Counted from the stretch's first letter, positions 17,524 through 26,656 are shown. The stretch is DNA of 64,000 nucleotides from Geobacter sp. FeAm09 (GCF_008330225.1 NZ_CP042466.1:2118501-2182500), one strand, 5' to 3'. Made by a program: numbers and translations. Notes: a model not told the origin generated them from the letters alone.

Positions 17524-17543
17524 TTACCTCGCAGGTAAGTCAA
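17524..17543 (-). promoter_or_regulatory. Candidate metY promoter -35 and operator palindrome
   Basis: A perfect inverted repeat TTACCTCGCAGGTAA (17524-17538) lies directly next to a TTGACT -35-like box (minus strand, 17543-17538), about 45 bases before the metY start. A repressor bound there would block the promoter. The regulator is unknown. Confidence 0.35.
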
Positions 17544-17583
17544 CTTGATTTGCGCAAAGAAAACCGATCTGTTTTGTGTGCAA

Positions 17584-18654
17584 TTACAAGGGAGCGGGCG
17601 TGTGGACAAAAGACCTGATGGTGCCCCTCCCTGCCCGTTTCGCGTCATACATGGCCATATCGGCGGCCCGGATCAGTTCCACCCTGGTCCGGGCGTCCTG
17701 TGGGAAGCTGGCCACGCCAAAGCTGGCCGTGAGCCGGACTGGCTGGCCGTCATCGGCATGGAAACCAGCAGCGCGCATGAGATCGAGCAGTTTGGCCGCC
17801 ATGGCCAACGCCTGCTCCCGGCTGGTATGGGGCAGCACAACGGCGTATTCGTCGCCGCCGAAGCGGGCAGCCATGTCGCTGGAACGGATATTGTCGCCGA
17901 TCAGCCTGCCGAACTCGCTCAGCATCCGGCTCCCGACCAAATGGCCGTGGGCGTCGTTGACGCTCTTCAGGTGGTCCAGATCGAGAAACACGAGGGACAG
18001 GCACGTGCCGTAACGGGAGGCCCGTTCGATCTCGGTGTCGAGAAGCTGTTCGAAATAACGGGAGTTGTACAGTCCGGTCAGGTCGTCGGTGATGACGAGC
18101 TCGTTGATCCGGTCGTAGTTGCGGGCGTTTTCCAGGGCTATGGCGGCAAAATCGGCAATGGCCGAGCAGATCGTCACATCGGCGTCGTTGAAGGGAGGTT
18201 CGTCATAGCTGTTGCTCAGTTCGACGACCCCGATGATCCGCTCCTTGATCATGAGCGGCACACAGGCAACCGAGCGGACGGCAAAGGGCATACGGGCGTC
18301 CATATGGGCGGCAAACCGCCCGTCTTTCTGCACATCCGGCACAAGCAGCGGCCTGCCGTGCAAGGCGACCCAACCGCCGATGCCCTCCCCCGGTTCCAGC
18401 CTGGCACCGTTATGATCTTCGGCCAGGGACGGAGCGGCCACCTCAACGACCAGCCCGCCGGAAGACTCGTCCATGAGCAACAGCGCCCAGGCCCTCGGCC
18501 CGATCAGGCGATCAGCCTGTTTCAGGATTGCCGCCAGGGCATCGCGAAGCGCAAGGCTTCCGGTCAGGGCCGTGCCGATTTCCACCAACGATGCCAACTC
18601 CCCTTCCCCTGTCCGGGAACGGTGCGCCGGGACGGTTGCCTTGCCAAGGACCAT
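17584..18654 (-). CDS. GAF-GGDEF diguanylate cyclase
   Basis: A 356-residue soluble signalling protein: N-terminal GAF sensor (about 20-180) and C-terminal GGDEF domain (about 185-350). The catalytic motif is GGDEY (266-270), an accepted active variant; an inhibitory-site RSSD (257-260) sits exactly five residues upstream, so product inhibition by c-di-GMP is expected. The enzyme would make c-di-GMP from two GTP in response to a small ligand bound by GAF. The start at 18654 is preceded by AGAGGTG; an in-frame GTG at 18663 is less likely. It lies 14 bases after the small membrane-protein gene. Confidence 0.92.
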   Translation of the reverse strand: MVLGKATVPAHRSRTGEGELASLVEIGTALTGSLALRDALAAILKQADRLIGPRAWALLLMDESSGGLVVEVAAPSLAEDHNGARLEPGEGIGGWVALHGRPLLVPDVQKDGRFAAHMDARMPFAVRSVACVPLMIKERIIGVVELSNSYDEPPFNDADVTICSAIADFAAIALENARNYDRINELVITDDLTGLYNSRYFEQLLDTEIERASRYGTCLSLVFLDLDHLKSVNDAHGHLVGSRMLSEFGRLIGDNIRSSDMAARFGGDEYAVVLPHTSREQALAMAAKLLDLMRAAGFHADDGQPVRLTASFGVASFPQDARTRVELIRAADMAMYDAKRAGRGTIRSFVHTPAPL

Positions 18655-18668
18655 GAACCGCACCTCTG

Positions 18669-19028
18669 TCAGATCGTAATCGTGTCGCCCGGCTGCAGGC
18701 GCTCCGGCCGGGGCGGCCCGTTGAAAGATGACGCCAGCAGATAGAAAAAGAGCGCCACCGCAGCCAGGATCATGAAGAAGATCGGCAAAATGCGCACCTG
18801 GGCATCACGGGGTTCCGCCGACAGCACCAAGCCGAAGGCGGCCAGGACCACGCCGTAACCGCCGAAGGCCGCGGCCCAGAAGATACCCAAACGGTATAGG
18901 CGCATCTCTGCCGTGTCCGACAGGGAAAACAGATCGGCTATGCCCACGTGATAGAAACTGGCCAGAACGATCAGCAGAAGGGCGGCCAGAATAAGGCGCA
19001 GGCCGTTTCGAACGGTACGTTTACGCAT
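18669..19028 (-). CDS. Small three-helix membrane protein of unknown function
   Basis: A 119-residue protein with a basic N-terminus and three predicted membrane helices (about 11-30, 48-70 and 80-100). A short polar tail ends LQPGDTITI. Orientation by the positive-inside rule puts the N-terminus in the cytoplasm. It lies between tsaC (23 bases upstream) and the diguanylate cyclase (14 bases downstream) and has AAGGGA before the start. I recognise no family. Confidence 0.75.
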   Translation of the reverse strand: MRKRTVRNGLRLILAALLLIVLASFYHVGIADLFSLSDTAEMRLYRLGIFWAAAFGGYGVVLAAFGLVLSAEPRDAQVRILPIFFMILAAVALFFYLLASSFNGPPRPERLQPGDTITI

Positions 19029-19051
19029 GAACGGAGTCCCTTTTCAGTTAA

Positions 19052-19660
19052 TCAGACACACCACGACACGTCGCCCACGCCGGCCCTCAGCACCTCGGGG
19101 ACGGTTCCGGTCAATGCCACCACCGAACTGACATCGGTGGTGAGGAGACCGCCGTCGATGACGAAATCGAGCTGATGGCCGAAGGTGTCTTCAATGATGC
19201 GCGGGTCGCCGACCGGGTCCTCACCGGAAAGGTTGGCGCTGGTGGTGATGATCGGGTTTCCCAGCGCCAGCACCAGGTCCAGGCAGATGCGGTTGTCCGG
19301 AATCCTGATGCCAGCCGTTTTCTGGCGGGTCAAGAGCAGGTCGGGCACATCGCGGGTGGCTTCCAGCACAAAGGTATAGGGACCGGGGAGGTAACGTTTC
19401 AGGATCTTGAAGGCATTATTATCGACCTTGGCATAGTGGGCTACCTCGGACAGGCTTGAGCAGATGAACGAAAACGGTTTGCGCCGCTCGCGCCCCTTCA
19501 TGAGGTAGATGCGCTCGATCCCCTTTTTGTTGAAGATGGAGCAGCCGATGCCGTAGGTCGTATCGGTGGGATAGGCAATAATACCGCCCTTTTTCAGGCA
19601 GTCCACAACACGGGCGACCTGGTGGGGCTGGGGATGTTCGGGGTCCAGGGGCAGCAACAT
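19052..19660 (-). CDS. tsaC: L-threonylcarbamoyladenylate synthase (TsaC/Sua5/YrdC family)
   Basis: A 202-residue YrdC-fold enzyme that uses threonine, bicarbonate and ATP to make threonylcarbamoyl-AMP for the t6A37 modification of ANN-decoding tRNAs. Signature parts are GGIIAYPTDTTYGIGCSIFN, KGRERRKPFSFI, and the C-terminal region PIITTSANLSGEDPVGDP. It lacks the C-terminal Sua5 domain, so it is the short form. It begins the minus-strand unit tsaC, membrane protein, GGDEF protein, and is divergent from marR. Some short YrdC proteins (YciO) have other roles, so the exact assignment is not absolute. Confidence 0.88.
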   Translation of the reverse strand: MLLPLDPEHPQPHQVARVVDCLKKGGIIAYPTDTTYGIGCSIFNKKGIERIYLMKGRERRKPFSFICSSLSEVAHYAKVDNNAFKILKRYLPGPYTFVLEATRDVPDLLLTRQKTAGIRIPDNRICLDLVLALGNPIITTSANLSGEDPVGDPRIIEDTFGHQLDFVIDGGLLTTDVSSVVALTGTVPEVLRAGVGDVSWCV

Positions 19661-19805
19661 GTCAGTGATGGTTCCCTTAAACCGGCAGCCGTTGCGCCGG
19701 GGAATATCATGTCGTTTTGCATGATCTTATATTTATTGCATGATTCCATATAAATTCAAACAATTTCTTACAACATGCCGGTACGCCGTTCATATAGCCG
19801 CCCCA

Positions 19806-19847
19806 TTGACAGCATACTGATTATATGTATAATGATGATATATCATC
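19806..19847 (+). promoter_or_regulatory. Consensus sigma70 promoter with overlapping palindromic operator for the marR efflux operon
   Basis: TTGACA (19806-19811), a 16-base spacer and TATAAT (19828-19833), both perfect. Immediately after the -10 box is the perfect 14-bp palindrome GATGATATATCATC (19834-19847), which covers the expected transcription start. This is where a MarR-type autorepressor would be expected to bind. Confidence 0.75.
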
Positions 19848-19870
19848 GTTTAATGAAGGATTGCCACGCC

Positions 19871-20313
19871 ATGCACGATGTGGAGAAAAGTATCGGTTTT
19901 CTGCTGGCAAAGGCCTACCAACGGGCCTTTGCCCTGTTCAGGGAAGAGTTGGACACGTTCGACCTGACGCCTCCCCAGTACGCTCTTCTGGCCTTTCTCT
20001 GGCAACAGGACGGATTGACCCAGGTGGAATTGTCCGAGAAAAGCCAGGTCGATCGTACCACGCTGGGGGGCTGATCGACCGGTTGGAAAAATTCGGCCTG
20101 GTGGAGCGGCACCCCCATCCCCACGACCGGCGGGCGTACCAGATCAGGCTCACCCCCCGGGGGAGAGCCCTGGAACCCCAATTGCGGGAATGTTCGAAAA
20201 AGGCCCTGGCAAAACTCACCAGCGGCCTGAATAATAAGGAAATTGCCGAACTCGGTCGCATACTGGAGATCCTTCGCGGAGAAACGAGGATATATGAGAA
20301 ACCTTCTTTTTAG
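19871..20313 (+). CDS. MarR-family transcriptional regulator, broken by a 1-base frameshift
   Basis: A winged-helix MarR repressor, first gene of the efflux operon. The part before the break reads IGFLLAKAYQRAFALFREEL and LTQVELSEKSQVDRTTLGG. The part after it reads LIDRLEKFGLVERHPHPHDR and RLTPRGRALEPQ, the wing and C-terminal dimer helix. The frame is lost in a 6-base G run (20065-20070); adding one G gives a continuous 147-residue protein of normal length. The start at 19871 follows GAAGGA by 10 bases and lies downstream of the promoter. The 3' end overlaps tolC by 20 bases. It probably represses its own operon and is released by a small aromatic or antibiotic-like ligand. Confidence 0.85.
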
Positions 20314-21568
20314 CATCGTCACAAGCGGCATCCTTCTGACCGGCACCGTGTCCTGGGCCGCTCAGCTCACGCTGCAGGAATGCCTGGAGCGGGCCAGACA
20401 ACACAATCCCACCCTGAAAGCGGCGGCCTGGGCTCCCCGCATAGCCGAACAGGATATTCGTCAGTCAACGGCGGCCAACTATCCCCGCGTTGACGCCCAG
20501 GCCGGCTATACCATGCAGCAAGCCGCCCAAGGCGCGAAAATCGCCGGCACGAAAGCCGAGACCCAACAGGCGGACTACGCCACCGCCGGCCTCTCCGCCA
20601 CCTACACCATCTACGATTTCGGCCGCCGGAACGCCCGGCAGCGGATGACCGCGGTCCTCGCCGACTCCTCCACCCAATCCTTTGAGGCCCGGCGCACGGA
20701 CGTGGCCTTGCAGGTGATCGAGACCTATTTTTCCATCCTTGAAACCGGCAAGCTGATCTCAGCGGCAGAGGACGAGGTAACCCAGGTGGAAGAACACCGT
20801 CGCGTGTCCCAGGCGCTGTTCGAGGAAGGGGTCGTTACGCGCAACGATGTGCTGCAGGCCGAGGTGCGCCTGGCTGCAACCAAGCAAAAGCTTCTGACCA
20901 TGAAGAACAATAGGGAGAACAACTGGCTGCAGCTCAATTTTCTGACCGGTTCCCAACCCGGGTTTCGCGCGGAACTAGATGAGGGCATCACTCTTCCAAA
21001 CGGCGCGACGGCATCGGTGAACGAGAGCGACGCACTCTCCCGGCGCCACGATATCCAGGCCCTGCGCCTCGGCGTGGAAGCCGGCGATCTGGAGGTGCGC
21101 GAAAGCAAGACCGCCTTCTACCCGGAACTCTACACCCAGGCCGCCCTCAACTACGTGCAAAACGACAAGGCTCTGGAACAGGCCATCATGGCGGCCACCA
21201 TCGGCATCAAGGTCAACCTGTTCGACGGCTTTGCCTCAACCGCAGCCATCGAAAGGGCCGTGCGCAACCGTTCCAGAAGCCAGGATGCCCTGCGCCAGGC
21301 GGAGACCCAGGTGCGCCTGGAGATCGACACCTCCCGCAACGATGTCAACGTGGCCAGGGAACGGATCGGCGTGGCCCAGACCGCCATCCGCCAGAGCGAG
21401 GAGAACCTGCGCATCAACCGGGAGCGGTACCGGGAACGGGTCGGCACGGCAACGGAGGTGCTGGACGCCCAGACCCTGGTCACCCAGGCCAAGACCGACT
21501 ACTACAGTGCACTGTACGACTACCAGGTTTCCCAGGCCCGCTTGAAGCGCGCCGCCGGGGAACTGTAA
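20294..21568 (+). CDS. TolC-family outer-membrane efflux protein
   Basis: A 424-residue outer-membrane factor. The start at 20294 (GAGGATAT upstream) gives a clean signal peptide MRNLLFSIVTSGILLTGTVS ending near Trp-Ala-Ala. Two OEP repeats follow, the first with LTLQECLERARQHNPTLKAA and the second with TAIRQSEENLRINRERYRER and VLDAQTLVTQAKTDYYSALYDYQ. No lipobox is present. It forms the trimeric channel through the outer membrane and periplasm for the EmrA/EmrB pair encoded just downstream (24-base gap). It begins inside the marR 3' end. Confidence 0.92.
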   Translation: MRNLLFSIVTSGILLTGTVSWAAQLTLQECLERARQHNPTLKAAAWAPRIAEQDIRQSTAANYPRVDAQAGYTMQQAAQGAKIAGTKAETQQADYATAGLSATYTIYDFGRRNARQRMTAVLADSSTQSFEARRTDVALQVIETYFSILETGKLISAAEDEVTQVEEHRRVSQALFEEGVVTRNDVLQAEVRLAATKQKLLTMKNNRENNWLQLNFLTGSQPGFRAELDEGITLPNGATASVNESDALSRRHDIQALRLGVEAGDLEVRESKTAFYPELYTQAALNYVQNDKALEQAIMAATIGIKVNLFDGFASTAAIERAVRNRSRSQDALRQAETQVRLEIDTSRNDVNVARERIGVAQTAIRQSEENLRINRERYRERVGTATEVLDAQTLVTQAKTDYYSALYDYQVSQARLKRAAGEL

Positions 21569-21592
21569 CCAATCACGCCAGCGGAGGAAGTA

Positions 21593-22734
21593 ATGGCAGA
21601 CGATACGAACGCAGCACCGACAGAAGAAACCGCGACCAGGGCCACCCCGTCCCCGTCCGGCACGGCGGCACCGGAGCCGGAGGGGGGCAGACAGGGCGCC
21701 ACCAAGCGCCGCAAGGCGTTTATCATCCTCCTGATCATCTTCATCGCCGGAGGATGGTTCGGGTTCAAATGGCTGGTCAAGAGCAAGACCCACATCGAGA
21801 CCGACAACGCATTCATCGAGGCCCGCATCGTGCCGGTTTCCGCCAAGGTGTCCGGCACCGTGGCCCGCGTGCTGGTGAACGACAACCAGTTGGTCAAGCA
21901 GGGGGACCTGCTGGTGGAACTCGACGACCGCGACTACCGGGTGAAGGTCGCCCAGACCGAGGCGGGGGTCGGCATGGCGAAAAACGAAACCGGCGGGGAA
22001 TACCAGAAGGTGGAGGGGGCACGGGCGAACCTCCAGGCGGCACGGGCCACTTATGATCAGGCGGTCCTGGACGCAAACCGCGGCGAGGCGCTCTTCAGCC
22101 GCGAAGTGATCCCCCGGGAACAGCTCGACCGCCTCAGAACCGCCAAGCGGGTCGCCGACTCACGACTGAAGGAGGCTGCCGAGGCCCTCAAACGCGCCCA
22201 GGCCGAGGCGGGGCTGTCCAACCGGGACGGCAACAAGGCGCGGATAGCCCAACGCAAGGCGCAAATGGATGAGGCAAAACTTCAGCTCTCCTATACCAAG
22301 GTCTTTGCACCCCGGGATGGCTACATAACGCGCAAGTCCATCGAGCCGGGCACCAACATCCAGGCGGGGCAGTCGCTGATGGCGCTCGTGCCGTTGCAGG
22401 ACGCCTGGATTACGGCCAACTACAAGGAAAGCCAGTTGACCTATATCAAACCCGGCCAGAAGGTGGAGTTCACGGTGGACACCTATCCGGGACGGACCTT
22501 CAGCGGCAGCGTGGACAGCATCATGGCCGGCACCGGTGCGGCGTTTTCCCTGCTCCCCCGGAGAACGCCACCGGCAACTACGTCAAGGTCGTCCAGCGGG
22601 TTCCGGTGAAGATTACCATCGACAACAGCTCGGACCCGGAACACCTGCTGCGGGTGGGCATGAGCGTCATCCCCACGGTACTGGTGGGACGGAGCACCGC
22701 CGACATCCTCAAGGATCTGAATCCGTTTAATTAG
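21593..22734 (+). CDS. emrA: EmrA/HlyD-type membrane fusion protein, broken by a 1-base frameshift
   Basis: A periplasmic adaptor anchored by one N-terminal membrane helix (about 42-62, AFIILLIIFIAGGWFGFKWL). It then has the biotinyl-lipoyl beta region with EARIVPVSAKVSGTV, a coiled-coil hairpin, and the second lipoyl half RDGYITRKSIEPGTNIQAG. The frame is lost at a 5-base C run (22555-22559). One added base restores PPENATGNYVKVVQRVPVKI through to a stop at 22734, giving about 380 residues, normal for EmrA. The start has GGAGGAAG upstream. It links EmrB in the inner membrane with the TolC channel encoded just before it. Confidence 0.88.
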
Positions 22735-22775
22735 AATTGCAGGGACGATCCGCGATCGTTCTGCCCCAAGGCGCC

Positions 22776-24338
22776 ATGTCCACATCCGAAGACAAAAACA
22801 TCAATAAGTGGCTGATCACCATCACGGTGATGCTCCCCACCATCATGGAGATCATCGACACCTCGGTGGCCAACGTGGCCCTGCCCCACATGCAGGGGAG
22901 CCTCAACGCCGGCACCGACGAGGTCACCTGGGTGCTGACCTCCTATCTGGTCAGCAACGCCGTGGTGCTCCCCATGACCGGCTGGCTGGCGCGGGTCTTC
23001 GGGCGAAAGCGTTTTCTGATGACCTGCATCGCCCTGTTCACCCTGGCCTCCCTCCTGTGCGGCTCGGCCCCCAACCTGGCCTCGCTGATCTTCTTCCGGG
23101 TACTTCAGGGCGCCGCCGGAGGCGCACTGATTCCCATCAGCCAGGCCATCATGATGGAGACCTTCCCGCCGCACCAGCGGGGCATGGCCATGGCCATCTT
23201 CGGCATCGGGGCCATGACCGGACCGATCGTCGGCCCGGCGCTGGGAGGCTGGATCACCGACAACCTCAACTGGCGCTGGATCTTCTACATCAATCTGCCG
23301 GTGGGCATCATCGCCTTCATCATGTGCGCCTTCTTCATCTTCGACCCCGCCTATCTCAAGCGCGGCAGGGAACGGATTTCCATCGACTACTGGGGGCTGT
23401 TCCTGCTCACCGTCAGCATGGGGTCGCTCCAGGTGGTACTGGACAAGGGGCAGCAGGATGACTGGTTCAGCTCGCGGTTCATCATCACCTTCAGCGTGAT
23501 CACCGTCATCTCGCTCATAGCGCTGGTCTGGGTGGAACTGACCCACGAGCACCCCATCATCAACCTGCGCCTGTTCAAGAACGTCTCTTTTTCGGCCGGC
23601 AACTTCATCATGTTCGTGGTCGGCTTCTGCCTGTACAGCTCCATCATGCTGATCCCGCTCTTCCTGCAGACCCTCATGGGGTATTCGGCCACCGACGCCG
23701 GCATGGTCATGGCCCCCGGCGGTGTGGCCACCCTCCTGACCATGCCCTTTGTGGGCGCAGCCATGGCCAAGCGCGACGGCCGCAAGATCGTCTTCTTCGG
23801 CCTGCTCATCGGCGCCGCCTCCATGTTCATCATGCAGGGGCTCAACCTGCAAGGGGCATTCTGGAACTATACCTGGCCGCGCATCGTTTTGGGTTTCGGC
23901 CTGGCCATGATCTTCGTGCCCCTGACCACCGTTACCCTGGCCACCATCCCCAAGCCTGAGATGGGCAACGCCACCGGCATGTTCAATCTGTTGCGCAACA
24001 TCGGCGGCAGCGTCGGCATCGCCATGGCCACCACCCTCCTGGCGCGCCTGGAACAGTTCTACCAGAATAGCCTGGTCGCCCATATATCTCCCTACAACCC
24101 GGCCTGGCAGATGCGTTTCGAGGGGCTGAAGCACGCCCTGGCGGCCAAGGGCATCGTCGGGAGCCAGGCCGACAAGACCGCCCTGGGCATGATGTACGGG
24201 GCCTTGCGCCGGCAGGCCGGCGCCCTGGCCTTCAACCGCATTTTCTTCATTATCGGCCTGACCTTTCTGGCCATCATCCCCCTGCTGTTCCTCCTGAAAC
24301 GGACCTCACACCAGGAGGGGGGCGGCATGGGGCATTAA
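22776..24338 (+). CDS. emrB: EmrB/QacA-type drug:proton antiporter (DHA2, 14-helix MFS)
   Basis: A 520-residue inner-membrane transporter of the major facilitator superfamily with 14 predicted helices. Visible motifs include IMEIIDTSVANVALPHMQGS (helix 1), GWLARVFGRKRF (motif A) and GAMTGPIVGPALGGWI (motif C of antiporters). It exports hydrophobic drugs or metabolites by proton antiport through the EmrA-TolC conduit. The start at 22776 (MSTSEDKN) is the first ATG after the emrA stop; a TTG at 22737 lacks a ribosome site. Substrate is not predictable from sequence. Confidence 0.93.
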   Translation: MSTSEDKNINKWLITITVMLPTIMEIIDTSVANVALPHMQGSLNAGTDEVTWVLTSYLVSNAVVLPMTGWLARVFGRKRFLMTCIALFTLASLLCGSAPNLASLIFFRVLQGAAGGALIPISQAIMMETFPPHQRGMAMAIFGIGAMTGPIVGPALGGWITDNLNWRWIFYINLPVGIIAFIMCAFFIFDPAYLKRGRERISIDYWGLFLLTVSMGSLQVVLDKGQQDDWFSSRFIITFSVITVISLIALVWVELTHEHPIINLRLFKNVSFSAGNFIMFVVGFCLYSSIMLIPLFLQTLMGYSATDAGMVMAPGGVATLLTMPFVGAAMAKRDGRKIVFFGLLIGAASMFIMQGLNLQGAFWNYTWPRIVLGFGLAMIFVPLTTVTLATIPKPEMGNATGMFNLLRNIGGSVGIAMATTLLARLEQFYQNSLVAHISPYNPAWQMRFEGLKHALAAKGIVGSQADKTALGMMYGALRRQAGALAFNRIFFIIGLTFLAIIPLLFLLKRTSHQEGGGMGH

Positions 24339-24357
24339 TCAGCGAAAGGAGCATCGC

Positions 24358-25341
24358 ATGGACCTGCCGGAACTGCTGCAACTCTCGGGAAGCTACTGGA
24401 GCACCTGCACGCTGCACGCCGGTGTCAAGCTCGCTGTCTTCACCCCCCTGGCCGACCGGCCTCTGACCGTATCCCAACTGGCGGGGCTCATTACCGCCGA
24501 CGAACGCGGCCTGGCAATGCTGCTGAATGCGCTGACCGCCATGGACCTGCTCGCCAAGGAAGCGGACACGTTTTGCGCCACTCCCTTCAGCGCCCGCTAT
24601 CTCTCCGCAACATCCGACGCCTACATGGGGCACATCATCATGCATCATCACCACCTGATGGAAGGGTGGAGCCGCCTGGACGAGGCGGTAAAAAGCGGTG
24701 CCCCGGTCCGCAGGCGTTCGTCCCACGAGGCGGGAGCCGCAGAGCGGGAAAGCTTTTTGCTGGGCATGTTCAACCTCGCCTCCCTGCTGGCCCCCAAGGT
24801 AGCGGCGCAGATCGACCTGGGCGGCCGCCGCAGGCTGCTCGACCTGGCGGGCGGGCCGGGCACCTACGCCATCCATTTCTGCAAGCAGAATCCCGACCTG
24901 ACCGCGGTCATCTACGACCTCCCCACCACCCGCCCCTTTGCCGAGCAGACCGTAGACCGTTTCGGTCTTTCCGGCCGCATCACCTTCAGCGCGGGGGATA
25001 TCGTAAGCGACGCCATCGGCACCGGCTATGACGTGGTCTGGGTCTCCCACCTGCTGCACAGCGAAGGGCCGGCAGCCAGCGCGGCGATCGTGGCCAAGGC
25101 TGCGGCCGCCCTGAATGACGGTGGCCTGTTGCTGATCCAGGAGTTCATCCTTGACGACAGCCGGGCCGCCCCGCTCCACCCTGCCCTGTTCTCGCTCAAC
25201 ATGCTGGTGGGGACGCCTGAGGGACAGTCCTACGCCCAGGGGGAACTGCAGGAGATGATGAAGGCCGCAGGCCTCAGGGAGACGCGGCGCCTGGAGATCG
25301 ACCTGCCCAACGGCGCGGGGATCATGGCGGGGATACGGTAG
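24358..25341 (+). CDS. SAM-dependent O-methyltransferase-like protein
   Basis: A 327-residue class I methyltransferase with an N-terminal winged-helix dimerisation domain (1-100, LSGSYWSTCTLHAGVKLAVF), the layout of plant-COMT-like small-molecule O-methyltransferases. The SAM-binding loop is LLDLAGGPGTYAIHF (about 161-175), with YDLPTTRPFAEQ and FSAGDIV following. The gene is 19 bases after emrB behind AAAGGAG and ends the marR efflux operon, just ahead of a bidirectional terminator. This suggests that it modifies the compound being exported or detoxified. The methyl acceptor is unknown. Confidence 0.87.
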   Translation: MDLPELLQLSGSYWSTCTLHAGVKLAVFTPLADRPLTVSQLAGLITADERGLAMLLNALTAMDLLAKEADTFCATPFSARYLSATSDAYMGHIIMHHHHLMEGWSRLDEAVKSGAPVRRRSSHEAGAAERESFLLGMFNLASLLAPKVAAQIDLGGRRRLLDLAGGPGTYAIHFCKQNPDLTAVIYDLPTTRPFAEQTVDRFGLSGRITFSAGDIVSDAIGTGYDVVWVSHLLHSEGPAASAAIVAKAAAALNDGGLLLIQEFILDDSRAAPLHPALFSLNMLVGTPEGQSYAQGELQEMMKAAGLRETRRLEIDLPNGAGIMAGIR

Positions 25342-25385
25342 GCCAGCACCAGGACAGACCGGGGACCATGTCCCCTTCGTATGAA

Positions 25386-25428
25386 CCACAAAAACAGCCT
25401 CCCGGTTTCCGGGGGGCTGTTTTTGTGG
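25386..25428. terminator. Bidirectional intrinsic terminator
   Basis: A long near-perfect hairpin: CCACAAAAACAGCC pairs with GGCTGTTTTTGTGG, and the inner part CTCCCGG with CCGGGGG around a short T loop. It has A/T-runs at both ends, between convergent genes ending at 25341 (plus) and 25469 (minus). Confidence 0.9.
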
Positions 25429-25468
25429 TTACACCGTGCCATCGCTGTCTGGCGGAATCTCGAAGTCG

Positions 25469-26656
25469 TTACAGCACCGAACGCAGAAGTCCGGTAATCT
25501 CCGCTTCTTCCATGGGGGGGCAACCGGGGAGCCGTCCCTGGTCGTCGTGTACGATGGCAAGGGTATCCCGGGCATACTGCGGGAGCAACGAATCGCCGAT
25601 ACCCACCTGCGACAGCCGCAACGGGCAACCGATGGAAGCGAGGAATGCCTCGAAGCGCTCAATGCCTTCGATGGCGCAGCCGAACTCGTCCCCCGGCCTG
25701 GCCGGCACCCCGAAGATGCGCTGGGCAAACTGGGCGAAGCGTGCCGGACGGGCCTTGGCGGCACAACGCATCCAGGCGGGGTTGACCACGGCCAGCCCCG
25801 CCCCGTGGGCGATATCGTGGAGAGCGGACAGCGTGTGTTCGATCATGTGCACCGGAAAGGCCGCATTGGTGCCGATTTGTACCCAGCCGTTGAGGGCCAC
25901 GATCGACGCCCATTGCAACTGGGCGCGAGCCTCCAGGTCGCTCCCGTCGGCCACCGCCTTTTTACCCCACTCCATAGCCGTGAGAATGACCCCTTCGGCA
26001 AAGCGGTCCTGCAGGGGCGTTCCCTCCACGCCGTTGAAGTACCCTTCGGTCACATGGGTGATAATGTCGCAGACGCCGTAGGCGGTATGGTCCGCCGGAA
26101 CCGTCAGGGTCAACTCCGGGTCCACCAGGGCGACCCGGGGGTAGAGGCAGACGGCCTGTATGAACGATTTCACCTTTGTCGTTTCGTTGCTGATGACCGC
26201 TCCGCAGTTCATCTCCGATCCGGTGGCAGCCAGCGTCGGCACGGTAATAACCGGGAGGGCCGAGGCCGGTACATGCACTTTTTCCTGTCCATGGAGGAAC
26301 ATGTCCCACGGGTCACCTTCATAGAGGGCAGCCGCCGCAATCACCTTGGAGGCGTCCATGGTGCTGCCGCCCCCAAGGGCGATGACCACATCGCACTTTT
26401 CGCTTCTGGCGAGCCCGGCGCCACGGACGACCGACGAGATCCTGGGGTTGGGCTCGATACCGGAGCACTCAACCACCGAGACACCGGCAAGCTCCAGGCT
26501 GGAAACGGCGCGGTCAAAGACGCCGCTGCGCTTGACGCTGCCGCCGCCGGTTACCAGCAGGGCGCGTTTACCGTGTGCGCTTGCCACCTCACCCAGACGA
26601 GAGAGTGCACCGGCGGCAAAGATCAGACGGGTTGGATTCTGGAATTCGAATTTCAT
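25469..26656 (-). CDS. Iron-containing (YqhD/BDH-like) alcohol dehydrogenase
   Basis: A 395-residue group III alcohol dehydrogenase, NAD(P)H-dependent, reducing aldehydes to alcohols. The N-terminus MKFEFQNPTRLIFAAGALSR and the dinucleotide motif GGGSTMD (95-101) match YqhD/butanol dehydrogenases. Metal ligands are in the C-terminal helical domain (GVCDIITHVTEGYF, PVHMIEHTLSALHDIAHGAG). The start has AAGGAGATTACT upstream. It is divergent from an AraC regulator resembling YqhC, the known activator of yqhD in Escherichia coli, so control by that neighbour is likely. The role is probably detoxification of reactive aldehydes or fermentation-type reduction. Confidence 0.93.
   Translation of the reverse strand: MKFEFQNPTRLIFAAGALSRLGEVASAHGKRALLVTGGGSVKRSGVFDRAVSSLELAGVSVVECSGIEPNPRISSVVRGAGLARSEKCDVVIALGGGSTMDASKVIAAAALYEGDPWDMFLHGQEKVHVPASALPVITVPTLAATGSEMNCGAVISNETTKVKSFIQAVCLYPRVALVDPELTLTVPADHTAYGVCDIITHVTEGYFNGVEGTPLQDRFAEGVILTAMEWGKKAVADGSDLEARAQLQWASIVALNGWVQIGTNAAFPVHMIEHTLSALHDIAHGAGLAVVNPAWMRCAAKARPARFAQFAQRIFGVPARPGDEFGCAIEGIERFEAFLASIGCPLRLSQVGIGDSLLPQYARDTLAIVHDDQGRLPGCPPMEEAEITGLLRSVL

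Noticed and set aside
17482-17583. SAM riboswitch before metY
   Set aside because: The leader is only about 100 bases and lacks the conserved SAM-I core and a terminator/antiterminator pair.
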